In this document: positions 51,434 through 59,977 of the stretch, piece by piece
Layout of the letters: each line of letters starts with the position of its first letter
How positions within the stretch are numbered: the stretch's first letter is position 1
Source of the DNA: Eikenella corrodens
GTDB taxonomy: Bacteria > Pseudomonadota > Gammaproteobacteria > Burkholderiales > Neisseriaceae
DNA: 64,000 nt
NCBI RefSeq assembly: GCF_900187105.1
Contig: NZ_LT906482.1
Coordinates: forward strand, 1,798,001 to 1,862,000
Reading direction: 5' to 3'
Translations under genes and position numbers: made by a program
Notes under the pieces: model-generated
The model's input: the letters and a program-made list of their open reading frames with translations, nothing else
What the model was told of the DNA's origin: nothing
Database searches by the model: none

Positions 51434-52069
51434 TTATTTTTCCAACACACTGGGTACGAAGCGCAGTAGGGTGTCGCGCAGGGGGATGAGTTTGCCGTGG
51501 AAGAAGTGGGAGGATTGGGGCAGCACAACCACGGGGATGTCTTGCGGGGCGGCCCAGCTGAGGGCGTTGGCCAGTGGGACGACTTCATCAATTTCGCCGT
51601 GGACTACCAAAGTATGCGCCGGGTCGGCGGCTTGGGCGGCGGGCACTTCATACATGCCCACGGCGGGGCCGAGCAGCACGAGGGCATCGGGGCGGCGCTG
51701 TTGGGCGGCAAACAGGCTCACGTAGCCGCCGAAGGAGAAGCCGGAAATGATGAGTTGGGCTGCATGGGGGTGTTGGTTCTGGGCGTAGTCGATGACGGCG
51801 AGGCAGTCGTCGGTTTCGCCGCGCCCGTAGTCGTGTTCGCCTTCGCTTTCGCCCACGCCGCGCAGGTTGGGCAGGTAGCAGTGGAAGCCTAGGCGGGCAT
51901 AGACTTTGGCGGCGGTTTGGATCACTTTGTTGGTAAACGTGCCGCCGTGCAGGGGGTTGGGGTGGTTGATGACGGCCACGCCGCGCTCGGGGGCCTCGGG
52001 CGGCAGGTAGATGGTGTGCAGGCGGCCGGCAGGGCCGTCTATCCAGAGTAGGTGTTGGGGAGCGAGCAT
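51434..52069 (-). CDS. Alpha/beta hydrolase
   Basis: A 211-aa serine hydrolase of the small dienelactone/YtfK-type group. The nucleophile motif GFSFGG (Ser), the acid in HGEIDEVVPL and the histidine in SSHFFHGKL form the triad. No signal peptide is present. Substrate unknown. It has the longer PNPLHGGTFTNKV motif typical of this bacterial family. Confidence 0.85.
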   Translation of the reverse strand: MLAPQHLLWIDGPAGRLHTIYLPPEAPERGVAVINHPNPLHGGTFTNKVIQTAAKVYARLGFHCYLPNLRGVGESEGEHDYGRGETDDCLAVIDYAQNQHPHAAQLIISGFSFGGYVSLFAAQQRRPDALVLLGPAVGMYEVPAAQAADPAHTLVVHGEIDEVVPLANALSWAAPQDIPVVVLPQSSHFFHGKLIPLRDTLLRFVPSVLEK

Positions 52070-52123
52070 TTGGATTCTCTTTGTTTATAAATGGATTTTG
52101 ATTTTAACTGCTAAGGCGGATGT

Positions 52124-52162
52124 TTTCAGGTAGCCTGAACGGGCTGATGAGGCTACCTGAAA
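52124..52162. terminator. Uptake-sequence pair after ilvA
   Basis: Copies at 52124-52136 and 52150-52162 form a hairpin 17 bp downstream of the ilvA stop on the minus strand. Confidence 0.6.
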
Positions 52163-52178
52163 ATGAGCAGTATTGATC

Positions 52179-53705
52179 TTAAGCCTGGCCGAGGAATAGG
52201 CGGTAGGCGGCGTTGTCAGTTTGCTCGGTGTGCACATAGCCCAGCTCTTGCAGGAAGGTGGCGAAGGCTTGGTGGTCGGCGGGAGGCACATCGATGCCTA
52301 CCAGCACGCGGCCGTAATCCGAGCCGTGGTTGCGGTAGTGGAACAGGGTGATGTTCCAGCTGCTCTGCATCCGGCTGAGGAAGTAGGCCAGCGCGCCGGG
52401 GCGTTCGGGGAACTCGAAGCTGAATAGGCGTTCGTGCGCCACTTTGCCGGTGCGGCCGCCTACCATATAGCGGATGTGGATTTTGGCGGTTTCGTCGTCG
52501 GTGAGGTCAGTGTTGGGCAGGCCGGCGGCGGTGAGTTCGGCGCTGATGGCGGCCAGGTCGGACGCGCCTTTGCTTTGGATGCCCACGAAAATGTGTGCGA
52601 TGGTGTCGTCGCCGTAGCGGTAGTTGAATTCGGTGATGTTGCGGCTGCCCAAAATATTGATGAACTTGAGGAAGCTGCCGGGCTGCTCGGGAATCGACAC
52701 GGCAAAAATGCCTTCGTTGCCTTCGCCCAGTTCGCTGCGCTCGGAAACGTGGCGCAGGCGGTGGAAATTGATGTTGGCGCCGCTGGTTACGGCAATCAGG
52801 GTTTGGCCCTGCGCCTGCTCGCGGGCGATGTAGGCTTTGAGGCCGGCCAAGGCCAGCGCGCCGGCGGGCTCGCAGATGCTGCGGGTGTCGTCGAAAATAT
52901 CTTTAAGCGCGCCGCAGATGGCGTCGGTGTCTACTGTGATGATTTCATCCAAGAATTCGCGGCATAGGCGGAAGGTTTCTTCGCCCACCAGTTTCACCGC
53001 CGTGCCGTCTGAAAACAGGCCAACGTCTTTGAGCGCCACCAGGCGGCCTTCTTCGATGGAGGTTTTCATGGCGCAGGAATCGTGGGTTTGCACGCCGATT
53101 ACTTTGATTTCGGGGCGCACCTGCTTGATGAACACGGCCACGCCGGCCGCCAGACCGCCGCCGCCGATGGGCACGAACACGGCATCAATTGGCTTGGAGT
53201 GCTGGCGAACGATTTCCAGCCCGATGGTGCCTTGGCCGGCAATCACATCGGGGTCGTCAAACGGCGGGATATAGGTTTGGCCGCTGCTTTTGGCCAGCTC
53301 TACGGCGTGGTCGTAGGCATCGTTGAACGATACGCCTTTGAGCACCACTTTGCCGCCGCGCGAGCGCACGGCGTCCACTTTAATCTGCGGCGTGGTTTCG
53401 GGCATCACGATGGTGGCTTCGCAGCCGAGCTTCTGCGCGGAAAGCGCCACGCCCTGCGCGTGGTTGCCGGCGCTGGCGGTAATCACGCCTTTTTGCAGCA
53501 GCTTGGGCGGCAGCTTGGCCATTTTATTGTATGCACCCCTGATTTTGAAGGAGAAAACGGGCTGGAGGTCTTCGCGTTTGAGCAGGATGCGGTTGCCGCT
53601 GCGCGCGGAAAGGTTGCGGGCGAAATCGAGCGGCGTTTCGGCAGCCACGTCGTAAACAGAGGCAGTGAGGATGCGGGTAAGGTAGTCGGTGTGGGGCAAA
53701 GGCAT
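52179..53705 (-). CDS. ilvA: Threonine deaminase (biosynthetic)
   Basis: IlvA makes 2-oxobutanoate from threonine, the first committed step to isoleucine. The 508-aa protein has the PLP lysine in FSFKIRGAYNKM, SAGNHAQGVALSA, GGGGLAAGVA and two C-terminal ACT-like regulatory domains (EQPGSFLKFINILGSRNITE; ERPGALAYFLSRMQ), so isoleucine feedback is expected. ATG 53705 (MPLPHTDYL) is preferred over an upstream TTG. Confidence 0.95.
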   Translation of the reverse strand: MPLPHTDYLTRILTASVYDVAAETPLDFARNLSARSGNRILLKREDLQPVFSFKIRGAYNKMAKLPPKLLQKGVITASAGNHAQGVALSAQKLGCEATIVMPETTPQIKVDAVRSRGGKVVLKGVSFNDAYDHAVELAKSSGQTYIPPFDDPDVIAGQGTIGLEIVRQHSKPIDAVFVPIGGGGLAAGVAVFIKQVRPEIKVIGVQTHDSCAMKTSIEEGRLVALKDVGLFSDGTAVKLVGEETFRLCREFLDEIITVDTDAICGALKDIFDDTRSICEPAGALALAGLKAYIAREQAQGQTLIAVTSGANINFHRLRHVSERSELGEGNEGIFAVSIPEQPGSFLKFINILGSRNITEFNYRYGDDTIAHIFVGIQSKGASDLAAISAELTAAGLPNTDLTDDETAKIHIRYMVGGRTGKVAHERLFSFEFPERPGALAYFLSRMQSSWNITLFHYRNHGSDYGRVLVGIDVPPADHQAFATFLQELGYVHTEQTDNAAYRLFLGQA

Positions 53706-53986
53706 GATGGCGGTGTCTGAAATCGTTTTGAAAGGCGGCAAGATACTCCGTTTGCGCCGCCGCTGGCAAGAAAAATCAGGTTAAACGCTTAGCAATACAA
53801 GCTTGAGCGGCTATAATCGGCACAATTTTGCCGCATGATTGGCTTTTGGCGGCAGGCTACCTGAAAAAATTTCTGCCTTGCAGCACCTCTGCTGCGCTTT
53901 AACTTCGTTACAGTTCCACTTTCAGGTAGCCTCAATCCCAAGCCTGCTGGCGGCAAGCCATTCAATAAAATCAAACAGACAACGCA

Positions 53987-55231
53987 ATGAAACAAAAACT
54001 CACCCTTCTCACCCTATCCCTTTTAGTGGCCGGCTGGCAGGTGCAGGCCGCACCGCAAGCCGCTTCCGCCCCCCGCCAAGCCTCCGCTCCCGCCGCTTCT
54101 ACTCCGGCTGCCGCTGCCAATTCCGCCGCCACCCAGCCCGTAACCGCCGTGGGATTGCCAGAAATCAAAGCCTCGGCCTATGCCGTGTACGACGCACAAA
54201 GCGGCCAGATGCTCGCCTCGCACAAATTAAACGAACACATCGAGCCCGCCTCGCTCACCAAGCTGATGACCGCCTATTTGGTGTTTAAAGCGCTGGAAGA
54301 AGGCAAGCTCAAACCGGATCAAACCTTTACCGTTTCCGAGCAGGGCTGGAAAGCGGAAGGTTCGCGCATGTTCCTCGACCCGAAAACCCCTGCCCGCGTG
54401 GACGATTTGCTCAAAGGGGTGATTGTGCAGTCCGGCAACGATGCCTCTATCACCCTGGCCGAAGCCGTGGCCGGCAGCGAAGCGCAGTTTGTGCAGCTGA
54501 TGAACGCCGAAGCCAAACGGCTCGGCATGAACGATACCCATTTTGAGAACAGCACCGGCCTGCCCGGCGCGCAGCACTACACCTCGGTGCAAGACCTCAT
54601 CACCCTTTCCGCGGCGATCATTCACGACTATCCGCAATACTATCCGCTCTACGCCATCCAATCCTACAGCTACAACAACATCACCCAGCCCAACCGCAAT
54701 CTGCTGCTCTACCGCGACCCCGACGTGGACGGCATGAAAACCGGCCACACCGACAGCGCCGGCTACAACCTGGTGGCTTCCAGCAAACGCAATGGCCGCC
54801 GTGTGATTTCCGTGGTGGTGGGTACCGAAAGCATGCAGGCGCGTGCTGCCGAGAGCAGCAAATTGCTCAACTGGGCGCTGCAATCCTACGACACGCCCAA
54901 GCTGTATGAGGCCGAAACCGCCATTTCGCAGGTGAAAGTGTATAAAGGCGCGGATAACGCCGTGAACGTGGGCTTTATCGACGCCACCTACATCACCGTG
55001 CCGCACGGCCAGGCCGCGCAGCTCCAGCCCGTGTTGGAAACCGTGCAGCCCGTACTCGCGCCGATTAGCAAAGGCCAAGTGCTCGGCACCGTGAAATTTA
55101 TGGACGCACAAAACCGCGTGGTGGCGCAGAAAGACGTGGTGGCGCTCAACGATGTGGCCGAAGCCGGCTTCTTCGGCCGCCTGTGGGACAGCATCGTGCT
55201 GTGGTTTAAGAGCCTGTTTAGCGGGTCTTAA
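53987..55231 (+). CDS. dacC: D-alanyl-D-alanine carboxypeptidase (PBP5/6 type)
   Basis: This 414-aa periplasmic enzyme trims peptidoglycan pentapeptides. A signal peptide is followed by an Ala/Pro/Ser-rich linker (about 22-55) and the catalytic motifs SLTK (Ser89), SGN (149-151) and KTG (251-253). The C-terminal WDSIVLWFKSLFSG is the amphipathic membrane anchor. The choice of dacC over dacA is not certain. A terminator made from an uptake pair follows. Confidence 0.9.
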   Translation: MKQKLTLLTLSLLVAGWQVQAAPQAASAPRQASAPAASTPAAAANSAATQPVTAVGLPEIKASAYAVYDAQSGQMLASHKLNEHIEPASLTKLMTAYLVFKALEEGKLKPDQTFTVSEQGWKAEGSRMFLDPKTPARVDDLLKGVIVQSGNDASITLAEAVAGSEAQFVQLMNAEAKRLGMNDTHFENSTGLPGAQHYTSVQDLITLSAAIIHDYPQYYPLYAIQSYSYNNITQPNRNLLLYRDPDVDGMKTGHTDSAGYNLVASSKRNGRRVISVVVGTESMQARAAESSKLLNWALQSYDTPKLYEAETAISQVKVYKGADNAVNVGFIDATYITVPHGQAAQLQPVLETVQPVLAPISKGQVLGTVKFMDAQNRVVAQKDVVALNDVAEAGFFGRLWDSIVLWFKSLFSGS

Positions 55232-55253
55232 CACGGCGTAATTAATGCGATAA

Positions 55254-55297
55254 AGGCTACCTGAAAACTCGGAACGGGGGTTTCAGGTAGCCTTTTT
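55254..55297. terminator. Uptake-sequence pair terminator, bidirectional
   Basis: Copies at 55254-55266 and 55281-55293 form an inverted pair followed by TTTTTT. It separates convergent dacC and the secreted-protein gene. Confidence 0.8.
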
Positions 55298-55307
55298 TGG
55301 CTGCTGC

Positions 55308-56084
55308 CTATCGGCGGTTGGCGCAAAAGCCTTGGGGGATGACGACATCGACCGAACCCAGGCGGTTGGCGAAAGTAAGGTGTTCGTGTGTGGCGAAATG
55401 GCGGTTGTTTTCGGCATTTGTCCGATCATTGCAGGTGGCGTTTTCTAGAGATTGTTGGAGAAAAGTGCGGAAAGCGGATAAATTTGGGCCGATGATGGAT
55501 GGGTCGGTAATCATGAAGTATCGGTGCATGGTTGGATTCTTTGTGTCCATTGCTACCCGTGTCAAAGTTAGTTGGTCGTTCAGTTTGAGTGGTAACTGTT
55601 GATTTGTAGTGGCTACAATGTTGGCTGCGACTTCCATCTTTTCGGACTCTGTTTGGGGGTGAATGGTGGAATGGGTGGCGCAATATCCTTTAGGGAGTGT
55701 GGCAGTAATGGCATCATTGTGCTTATCCGTTAGACGATAACGCATTGTTACGTCTGATAGATTGCTGAGTTGCCAAGTTTCTCTGCTTCCGCATAAAAAT
55801 CCTAAGTTTAGATCTGATAGATTGGATTGCAGGAGAGGCAGCAAGTCAATCGGAAGGGGTTTGGGCTGAGAAGGGGATTCTGGATTGATAACGACATCAA
55901 ACACGACATGGCCATTTTCCAACAATACTCTATGGCTAGCGGTGTTACTGCCGAAACGAACAGATGGTTTGCGATTGATGGAATTGATGACGGTTTGCAG
56001 CTCTTGCCGGGTGGGTTGGGCTTGGATGCTTGGGGCGGCGGCCAGCAAGACGGTTAGGAGGAGGGTTTGAAGGCGTGCGGACAT
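55308..56084 (-). CDS. Secreted four-cysteine protein, paralogue A
   Basis: A 258-aa protein with a signal peptide ending at IQAQ. It is a paralogue of the product at 57065-57841: compare LNDQLTLTRVAMDT with TEDKLTLQRVRFDH and PTMHRYFMITDP with RTMHKHLTLNDP. Four cysteines lie in FLCGS, PKGYC, ATCND and PQGFC, so each half ends in a P-x-G-x-C type unit, suggesting a duplicated disulfide domain. Function unknown. Confidence 0.7.
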   Translation of the reverse strand: MSARLQTLLLTVLLAAAPSIQAQPTRQELQTVINSINRKPSVRFGSNTASHRVLLENGHVVFDVVINPESPSQPKPLPIDLLPLLQSNLSDLNLGFLCGSRETWQLSNLSDVTMRYRLTDKHNDAITATLPKGYCATHSTIHPQTESEKMEVAANIVATTNQQLPLKLNDQLTLTRVAMDTKNPTMHRYFMITDPSIIGPNLSAFRTFLQQSLENATCNDRTNAENNRHFATHEHLTFANRLGSVDVVIPQGFCANRR

Positions 56085-56188
56085 GAGGTTTCCTGTTGCT
56101 TCCCGGGTTGGGCTACCTGAAACGGGGTTTCTGCGGAGCTTGGCTTGCGGGTGGTTTTTACATGGTATGAGTTCGGTTTTCAGGTAGC

Positions 56189-56950
56189 CTATCGGCTGCC
56201 TTGCTCACGTTCCTGCCAGCGTTGCAGGTTTTTGTTGATGATGGCGGCTTCGAGTTTTTCCACGGCCATGCGGCTGTTCCACAGCGGGCGTGCCTGTATG
56301 CGGCAGGCTTCGGCGGCGGCGAGGGCTTGGGGGGTTACGGTGTGCGGATCGAGCACGAAGGCTTCGTTGCGCGGGATGTCGCGGGTGAGGGCTTGGCCGC
56401 GCCCGAAGAAGCTGCTGTAGAGGGTGTTGGTGAGGAGCGTGCCTTGGCCGTTGGCGCAGTTTATGTGCAGTTTCAATATGTTGGATCGTGGTGCGTTGCC
56501 GGATTCCTCATCGGTGGAGTTGATGATCATGTTGAAGTACACGCCGCTCGGGGTATCCGGGTCGAAGCGGGTGCTGGCAAGGTCGAAATAGGAGCTGAGG
56601 TGGTTTTCGCAGTTCCAGCAGACGAGGCCGTGGGTTTTGTGGTCTTGGTTGAGGCGGTCTTGTGGGAGGACGGTATGGCGGGTGAGCAGGACGGGGCTGT
56701 TTTGGGTTTTGCTATACATGGTGCTTTCCACCAGTACGGCATCTTCTTGGGTGGACTGGGGTTTTTTGAATTTTTGGGTGTGTGACACCATAGATAGGTC
56801 TTCACCTGCGGCGGGCGTTGGAGCGGCTGCGGGGATGGAGGCAGTGTTCGGTGCAGGTGCGGGCGCAGAGGGGGCTTGCTGTATGGTTTCGGATGGGTTG
56901 GAGCAGGCGGCGAGAAGGGATATGGGCAGGATGGAGAGTAGGGATTTCAT
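56189..56950 (-). CDS. Lipoprotein of unknown function
   Basis: A 253-aa lipoprotein with lipobox LLAAC (Cys16), an Ala/Pro-rich linker (about 26-48) and a C-terminal domain with a CWNC pair and two further cysteines (INCANG; EACRIQ). The CWNC motif is like a thioredoxin or metal site, but no family is recognised. It lies between the two paralogous secreted proteins. Confidence 0.65.
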   Translation of the reverse strand: MKSLLSILPISLLAACSNPSETIQQAPSAPAPAPNTASIPAAAPTPAAGEDLSMVSHTQKFKKPQSTQEDAVLVESTMYSKTQNSPVLLTRHTVLPQDRLNQDHKTHGLVCWNCENHLSSYFDLASTRFDPDTPSGVYFNMIINSTDEESGNAPRSNILKLHINCANGQGTLLTNTLYSSFFGRGQALTRDIPRNEAFVLDPHTVTPQALAAAEACRIQARPLWNSRMAVEKLEAAIINKNLQRWQEREQGSR

Positions 56951-56991
56951 GATGGAGGGAGTGGAGAAGATTTAATTGTTCTCGGTTATAC

Positions 56992-57048
56992 AGGCTACCT
57001 GAAAGCGGGTTTTGCAAATCTCTGCGAAGCTAAAGTTTCAGGTAGCCT
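56992..57048. terminator. Uptake-sequence pair between secreted-protein genes
   Basis: Copies at 56992-57004 and 57036-57048 are inverted with a 31-nt loop. They lie between the 57065 and 56189 genes on the minus strand. Confidence 0.5.
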
Positions 57049-57064
57049 TTGTATGCCGGGCAGC

Positions 57065-57841
57065 TTATTTTGCGTCTTCGGTGCAGCTGTTTTTGGTAAC
57101 GGTGGCTTCGAAGGGTTCGGATTGGCCGGGGAGGGTGAAGTGGTGGGTGGTGGGGTAGTAGCGGTTGCTTTGGGCGAGCAGGGGGTCGTCGCACACGAGG
57201 GTGCGGGCTTCGGCCTGCAGTTTGGCGCGGATTTGTGCGACGGGCTGTTTGGCGAGCTCGGGGTCGTTGAGGGTGAGGTGTTTGTGCATGGTGCGCGCGG
57301 TGTGGTCGAAGCGGACGCGTTGCAGGGTGAGCTTGTCTTCGGTGAGGGGGAGGCGCTGGTTCATGCCGGGAATGAGGAGGATGAGGGCGGCGATTTGGCC
57401 GTTTTCTTCCTGTTGTGCCGGGCTTTGGCTGCTTTGGATTTGGGCGCAGCGGCCGGCAGGGATGGTGAGGTTGATGGGGGTGGTTTCACCGCTGATGGTG
57501 TAGCGGGTGGTGAGGCTGCGAGTTTGGTTGAGGGCGGGGAATTGGGGATGTTCGCACCAGGAGGCTTCGGCAAGGGTTTGCAGGGCTTGGACGGTGGGCT
57601 CGCGTTCGGCGGCGGGCGGCAGGGGGAGTTGTTGGCTGTCGATGGCGGCGTCGATCAGGATGTTGCCGCCTTGCGCGGCAGCGCGGCGGATGGTGAAGGG
57701 GCCGGATTTGATGGGCGCGTCCCGGTTGATGCTGCGGATGAATTGGGGCAGGCCGGCGGCTTGGCGGGCGGGCTGCTTGGCTTGGGCGGCAAGGGGCAGG
57801 GCGGCGGCGGATAGGATGAGGGCTAATTTGATGGCTTGCAT
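57065..57841 (-). CDS. Secreted four-cysteine protein, paralogue B
   Basis: A 258-aa protein with a signal peptide (LALILSAAALPLAAQA). It is a paralogue of 55308-56084, with the same order of motifs and the same length. Cysteines lie at ASWCEH, PAGRC, LVCDD and KNSC. The two halves share Y-T-I-S/T-L-P type strands before the second cysteine, suggesting an internal duplication. Function unknown; periplasmic or surface location follows from the signal. Confidence 0.7.
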   Translation of the reverse strand: MQAIKLALILSAAALPLAAQAKQPARQAAGLPQFIRSINRDAPIKSGPFTIRRAAAQGGNILIDAAIDSQQLPLPPAAEREPTVQALQTLAEASWCEHPQFPALNQTRSLTTRYTISGETTPINLTIPAGRCAQIQSSQSPAQQEENGQIAALILLIPGMNQRLPLTEDKLTLQRVRFDHTARTMHKHLTLNDPELAKQPVAQIRAKLQAEARTLVCDDPLLAQSNRYYPTTHHFTLPGQSEPFEATVTKNSCTEDAK

Positions 57842-57866
57842 GGTGGTTTCCTTTTATGCGGGTTGG

Positions 57867-57910
57867 AGGCTACCTGAAAACTGCGGTTTGGTTTTTCAGG
57901 TAGCCTTTTT
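57867..57910. terminator. Uptake-sequence pair after the methyltransferase remnant
   Basis: Copies at 57867-57879 and 57894-57906 form a hairpin between the secreted-protein start and the methyltransferase remnant, followed by TTTT. Confidence 0.6.
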
Positions 57911-57915
57911 CTATT

Positions 57916-58460
57916 TTACGTTTTCTTACAGCACAAGAGGCTGTGGCCGAGGCCGAGGTTGTCGTGGATTTTGGCTATTTGCAGGCCGGCGGCTTCGATG
58001 CAGCGGCTGAGGTCGGCGCTGTGGAAGATTTTGCTGTTGCCGTTGGCCAGGGCGGTGAAGTAGAGGCTGGTTTGGGTGAGGCAGTAGGCGGCGGTTTCAT
58101 ATTTTTGCCTGTCCCACAGAGGCTCGAGGATGTAGAGGGTGCTGTTTTCGCTCATGCTGGCGGCGGCACGGCTGAGAATGGAGGTAACTTGCTGTTCGGT
58201 AAAGCAGTCGAGGAATTGGCTCATCCAGATGGCGTCGAAGCCTTCGGGGAATGTGGTGTCGGGGGCGAGCAGGTTGGCGGGGTGGCCATGGATGCGTTCG
58301 GCACCGGGCAGGCCGGCGGTGTGCTCTTTCATCAGTTGGATTTGCTGGGGCAAATCCATGATGGTGACTTGCACTTCCGGGTTGTATGCCACGCATTGCA
58401 GTGCCCAGCGGCCGGTGTTGCCGCCCACGTCGAGCAGGCGGCGGACTGGTTGGGAATAGG
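57916..58460 (-). pseudogene. 5'-truncated SAM-dependent O-methyltransferase
   Basis: Only a C-terminal catalytic domain remains. It starts at the SAM motif RLLDVGGNTGRWALQC and includes TIMDLPQQIQLMKEH and FDAIWMSQFLDCF, as in plant-type/hydroxyneurosporene methyltransferases of about 330-350 aa. A TAA lies just upstream of the first recognisable codons and no ATG fits, so about half the protein is missing. Position 58428 (GTG) could start a residual protein of 170 aa, but it lacks the dimerisation domain. Confidence 0.7.
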
Positions 58461-58656
58461 GGATAGTTTAGGTTTTGGTGTATGCCTAGTTAAAAGCGAG
58501 GTATGGATGCCAGCCATTTGCTATTTTAGGCTACCTGAAAACTTCAGTTTCGTTGCAATCTGGTGATATGGCATTTTCAGCCAACCCTTCTGCCGCTGGC
58601 TTCCCTCCAAATGCTTGCTATACAATGCCGCCTTCGCGCAGCGTTTCGCACACATC

Positions 58657-58908
58657 ATGGAACAACTCGAATTTTTCAGCATTCCCAGCCCCTGCATCGG
58701 CGTTTGCCAGGCCAATAGCAAGGGCTATTGCAAAGGCTGTTTGCGCAGCCGTGAGGAGCGGCTGTATTGGCTGAAGCTTACGGATACGCAGAAGCAGAAC
58801 GTGCTGCGCCTGTGCCGTTTACGCAAGCGCAAGCTGTTGCAGTTGGCGGCTGAACAGCAGGCTGTTTCTATTGAACTGCCGGAGCAGATGGATTTCGATT
58901 TTTTCTAA
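58657..58908 (+). CDS. DUF1289 small cysteine-motif protein
   Basis: An 83-aa protein of the DUF1289 family with the pattern SPCIGVCQANSKGYCKGCLR, four cysteines probably binding metal. It is cytoplasmic. Function unknown. The start at ATG 58657 is followed by acidic helix, and the C-terminus is basic and helical. An EamA transporter follows 45 bp later. Confidence 0.85.
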   Translation: MEQLEFFSIPSPCIGVCQANSKGYCKGCLRSREERLYWLKLTDTQKQNVLRLCRLRKRKLLQLAAEQQAVSIELPEQMDFDFF

Positions 58909-58953
58909 GCATCCTGCTCATTCTTCTTTCTCTTTTATCATTAAACATCAATC

Positions 58954-59871
58954 ATGTTGGTTTTATCTGCTTTATCTTTTTTTCCTGACTCTTGGACATG
59001 GCAGTTTCTTGCCTTGGCGGTTTTGTGCAGCGTGGCGGTTTCGGTGCTACTGAAAATCGCGCGCAAAAAAGGGGTTCACATTGAGCATGCGATTGCGGTG
59101 AACTATATTGTGGCCACGGCCTGCTGCTGGTTTTTGCTTGCGCCGCCGCTGGATAGCCTGCGTGGGGCGGATATTGGGGGCCTGTGGCCGTTTTTGGCTT
59201 TGGGCGTGCTGTTGCCGAGTATTTTTGTGGTGATGGCGCGGGCGGTGGAACAGGCGGGGATTGTGCGCTCGGATGCGGCGCAGCGGCTGTCGCTGGTATT
59301 GCCGGTGTTGGCGGCTTTCCTGCTGTTTGGCGAACGGCTGAACAGCAATAAAATTGTGAGCATTGTGCTGGCCTTCAGTGCGCTGGCAGCTTTGCTCTAC
59401 AAGCCTGGCAAGGGTAAGCAAGATGGCGGGATGTTTTGGCTGGCGGGAGTATGGCTGGGCTTTGGGGTAATTGATATTCTGTTTAAGCAGTTATCCAAAA
59501 CTGGGCAGGCGCTGTCGTTGAATCTGTTTGTGGCTTTTGCGCTGGCTTGCGTGTTGATGTGGGGTTATGTGTGGCGGCAGGGCAAACCGCTCAAGGCGGC
59601 GGATTTTGCCGGCGGTTTGCTGCTTGGGTTGTTGAATTTTGGCAATATTCTGTTTTATATCAAGGCACACCATGTGTTTTCCGGCGACCCGACCTTGGTA
59701 TTTGCCGGTATGAACTTGGGCGTGATTGTGTTGGGCACGCTCACCGGCGCGCTGGCATTCAAGGAGAAGATTTCGGCAGTGAACCAAGCCGGCATTGTGT
59801 TGGCACTCGCGGCGATTTACAGCCTGTTTTATCTGGATTGGCTGCTGGCAAAGCTGGGCATTGCGATATAA
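58954..59871 (+). CDS. EamA-family (DMT) transporter
   Basis: A 305-aa inner-membrane protein with about ten helices in two EamA repeats of five (first from WQFLALAVLCSVAVS, second from GMFWLAGVWLGFGV). Family members export metabolites or amino acids. The substrate cannot be inferred. It has no clear signal or partner gene; the DUF1289 gene upstream may be cotranscribed. Confidence 0.85.
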   Translation: MLVLSALSFFPDSWTWQFLALAVLCSVAVSVLLKIARKKGVHIEHAIAVNYIVATACCWFLLAPPLDSLRGADIGGLWPFLALGVLLPSIFVVMARAVEQAGIVRSDAAQRLSLVLPVLAAFLLFGERLNSNKIVSIVLAFSALAALLYKPGKGKQDGGMFWLAGVWLGFGVIDILFKQLSKTGQALSLNLFVAFALACVLMWGYVWRQGKPLKAADFAGGLLLGLLNFGNILFYIKAHHVFSGDPTLVFAGMNLGVIVLGTLTGALAFKEKISAVNQAGIVLALAAIYSLFYLDWLLAKLGIAI

Positions 59872-59872
59872 G

Positions 59873-59971
59873 TTTCAGGTAGCCTTGATCGACGCCGGAA
59901 GGCTACCTGAAAAACAATTCGGCTGTTTGGCTATGCGAATACAAAGGCTACCTGAAACTTTCAGGTAGCCT
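59873..59971. repeat. Four uptake sequences within 100 bp
   Basis: Copies at 59873-59885, 59900-59912, 59945-59957 and 59959-59971 alternate in direction and form two hairpins between convergent EamA and mutY. Bidirectional terminator. Confidence 0.8.
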
Positions 59972-59977
59972 CTTGCT

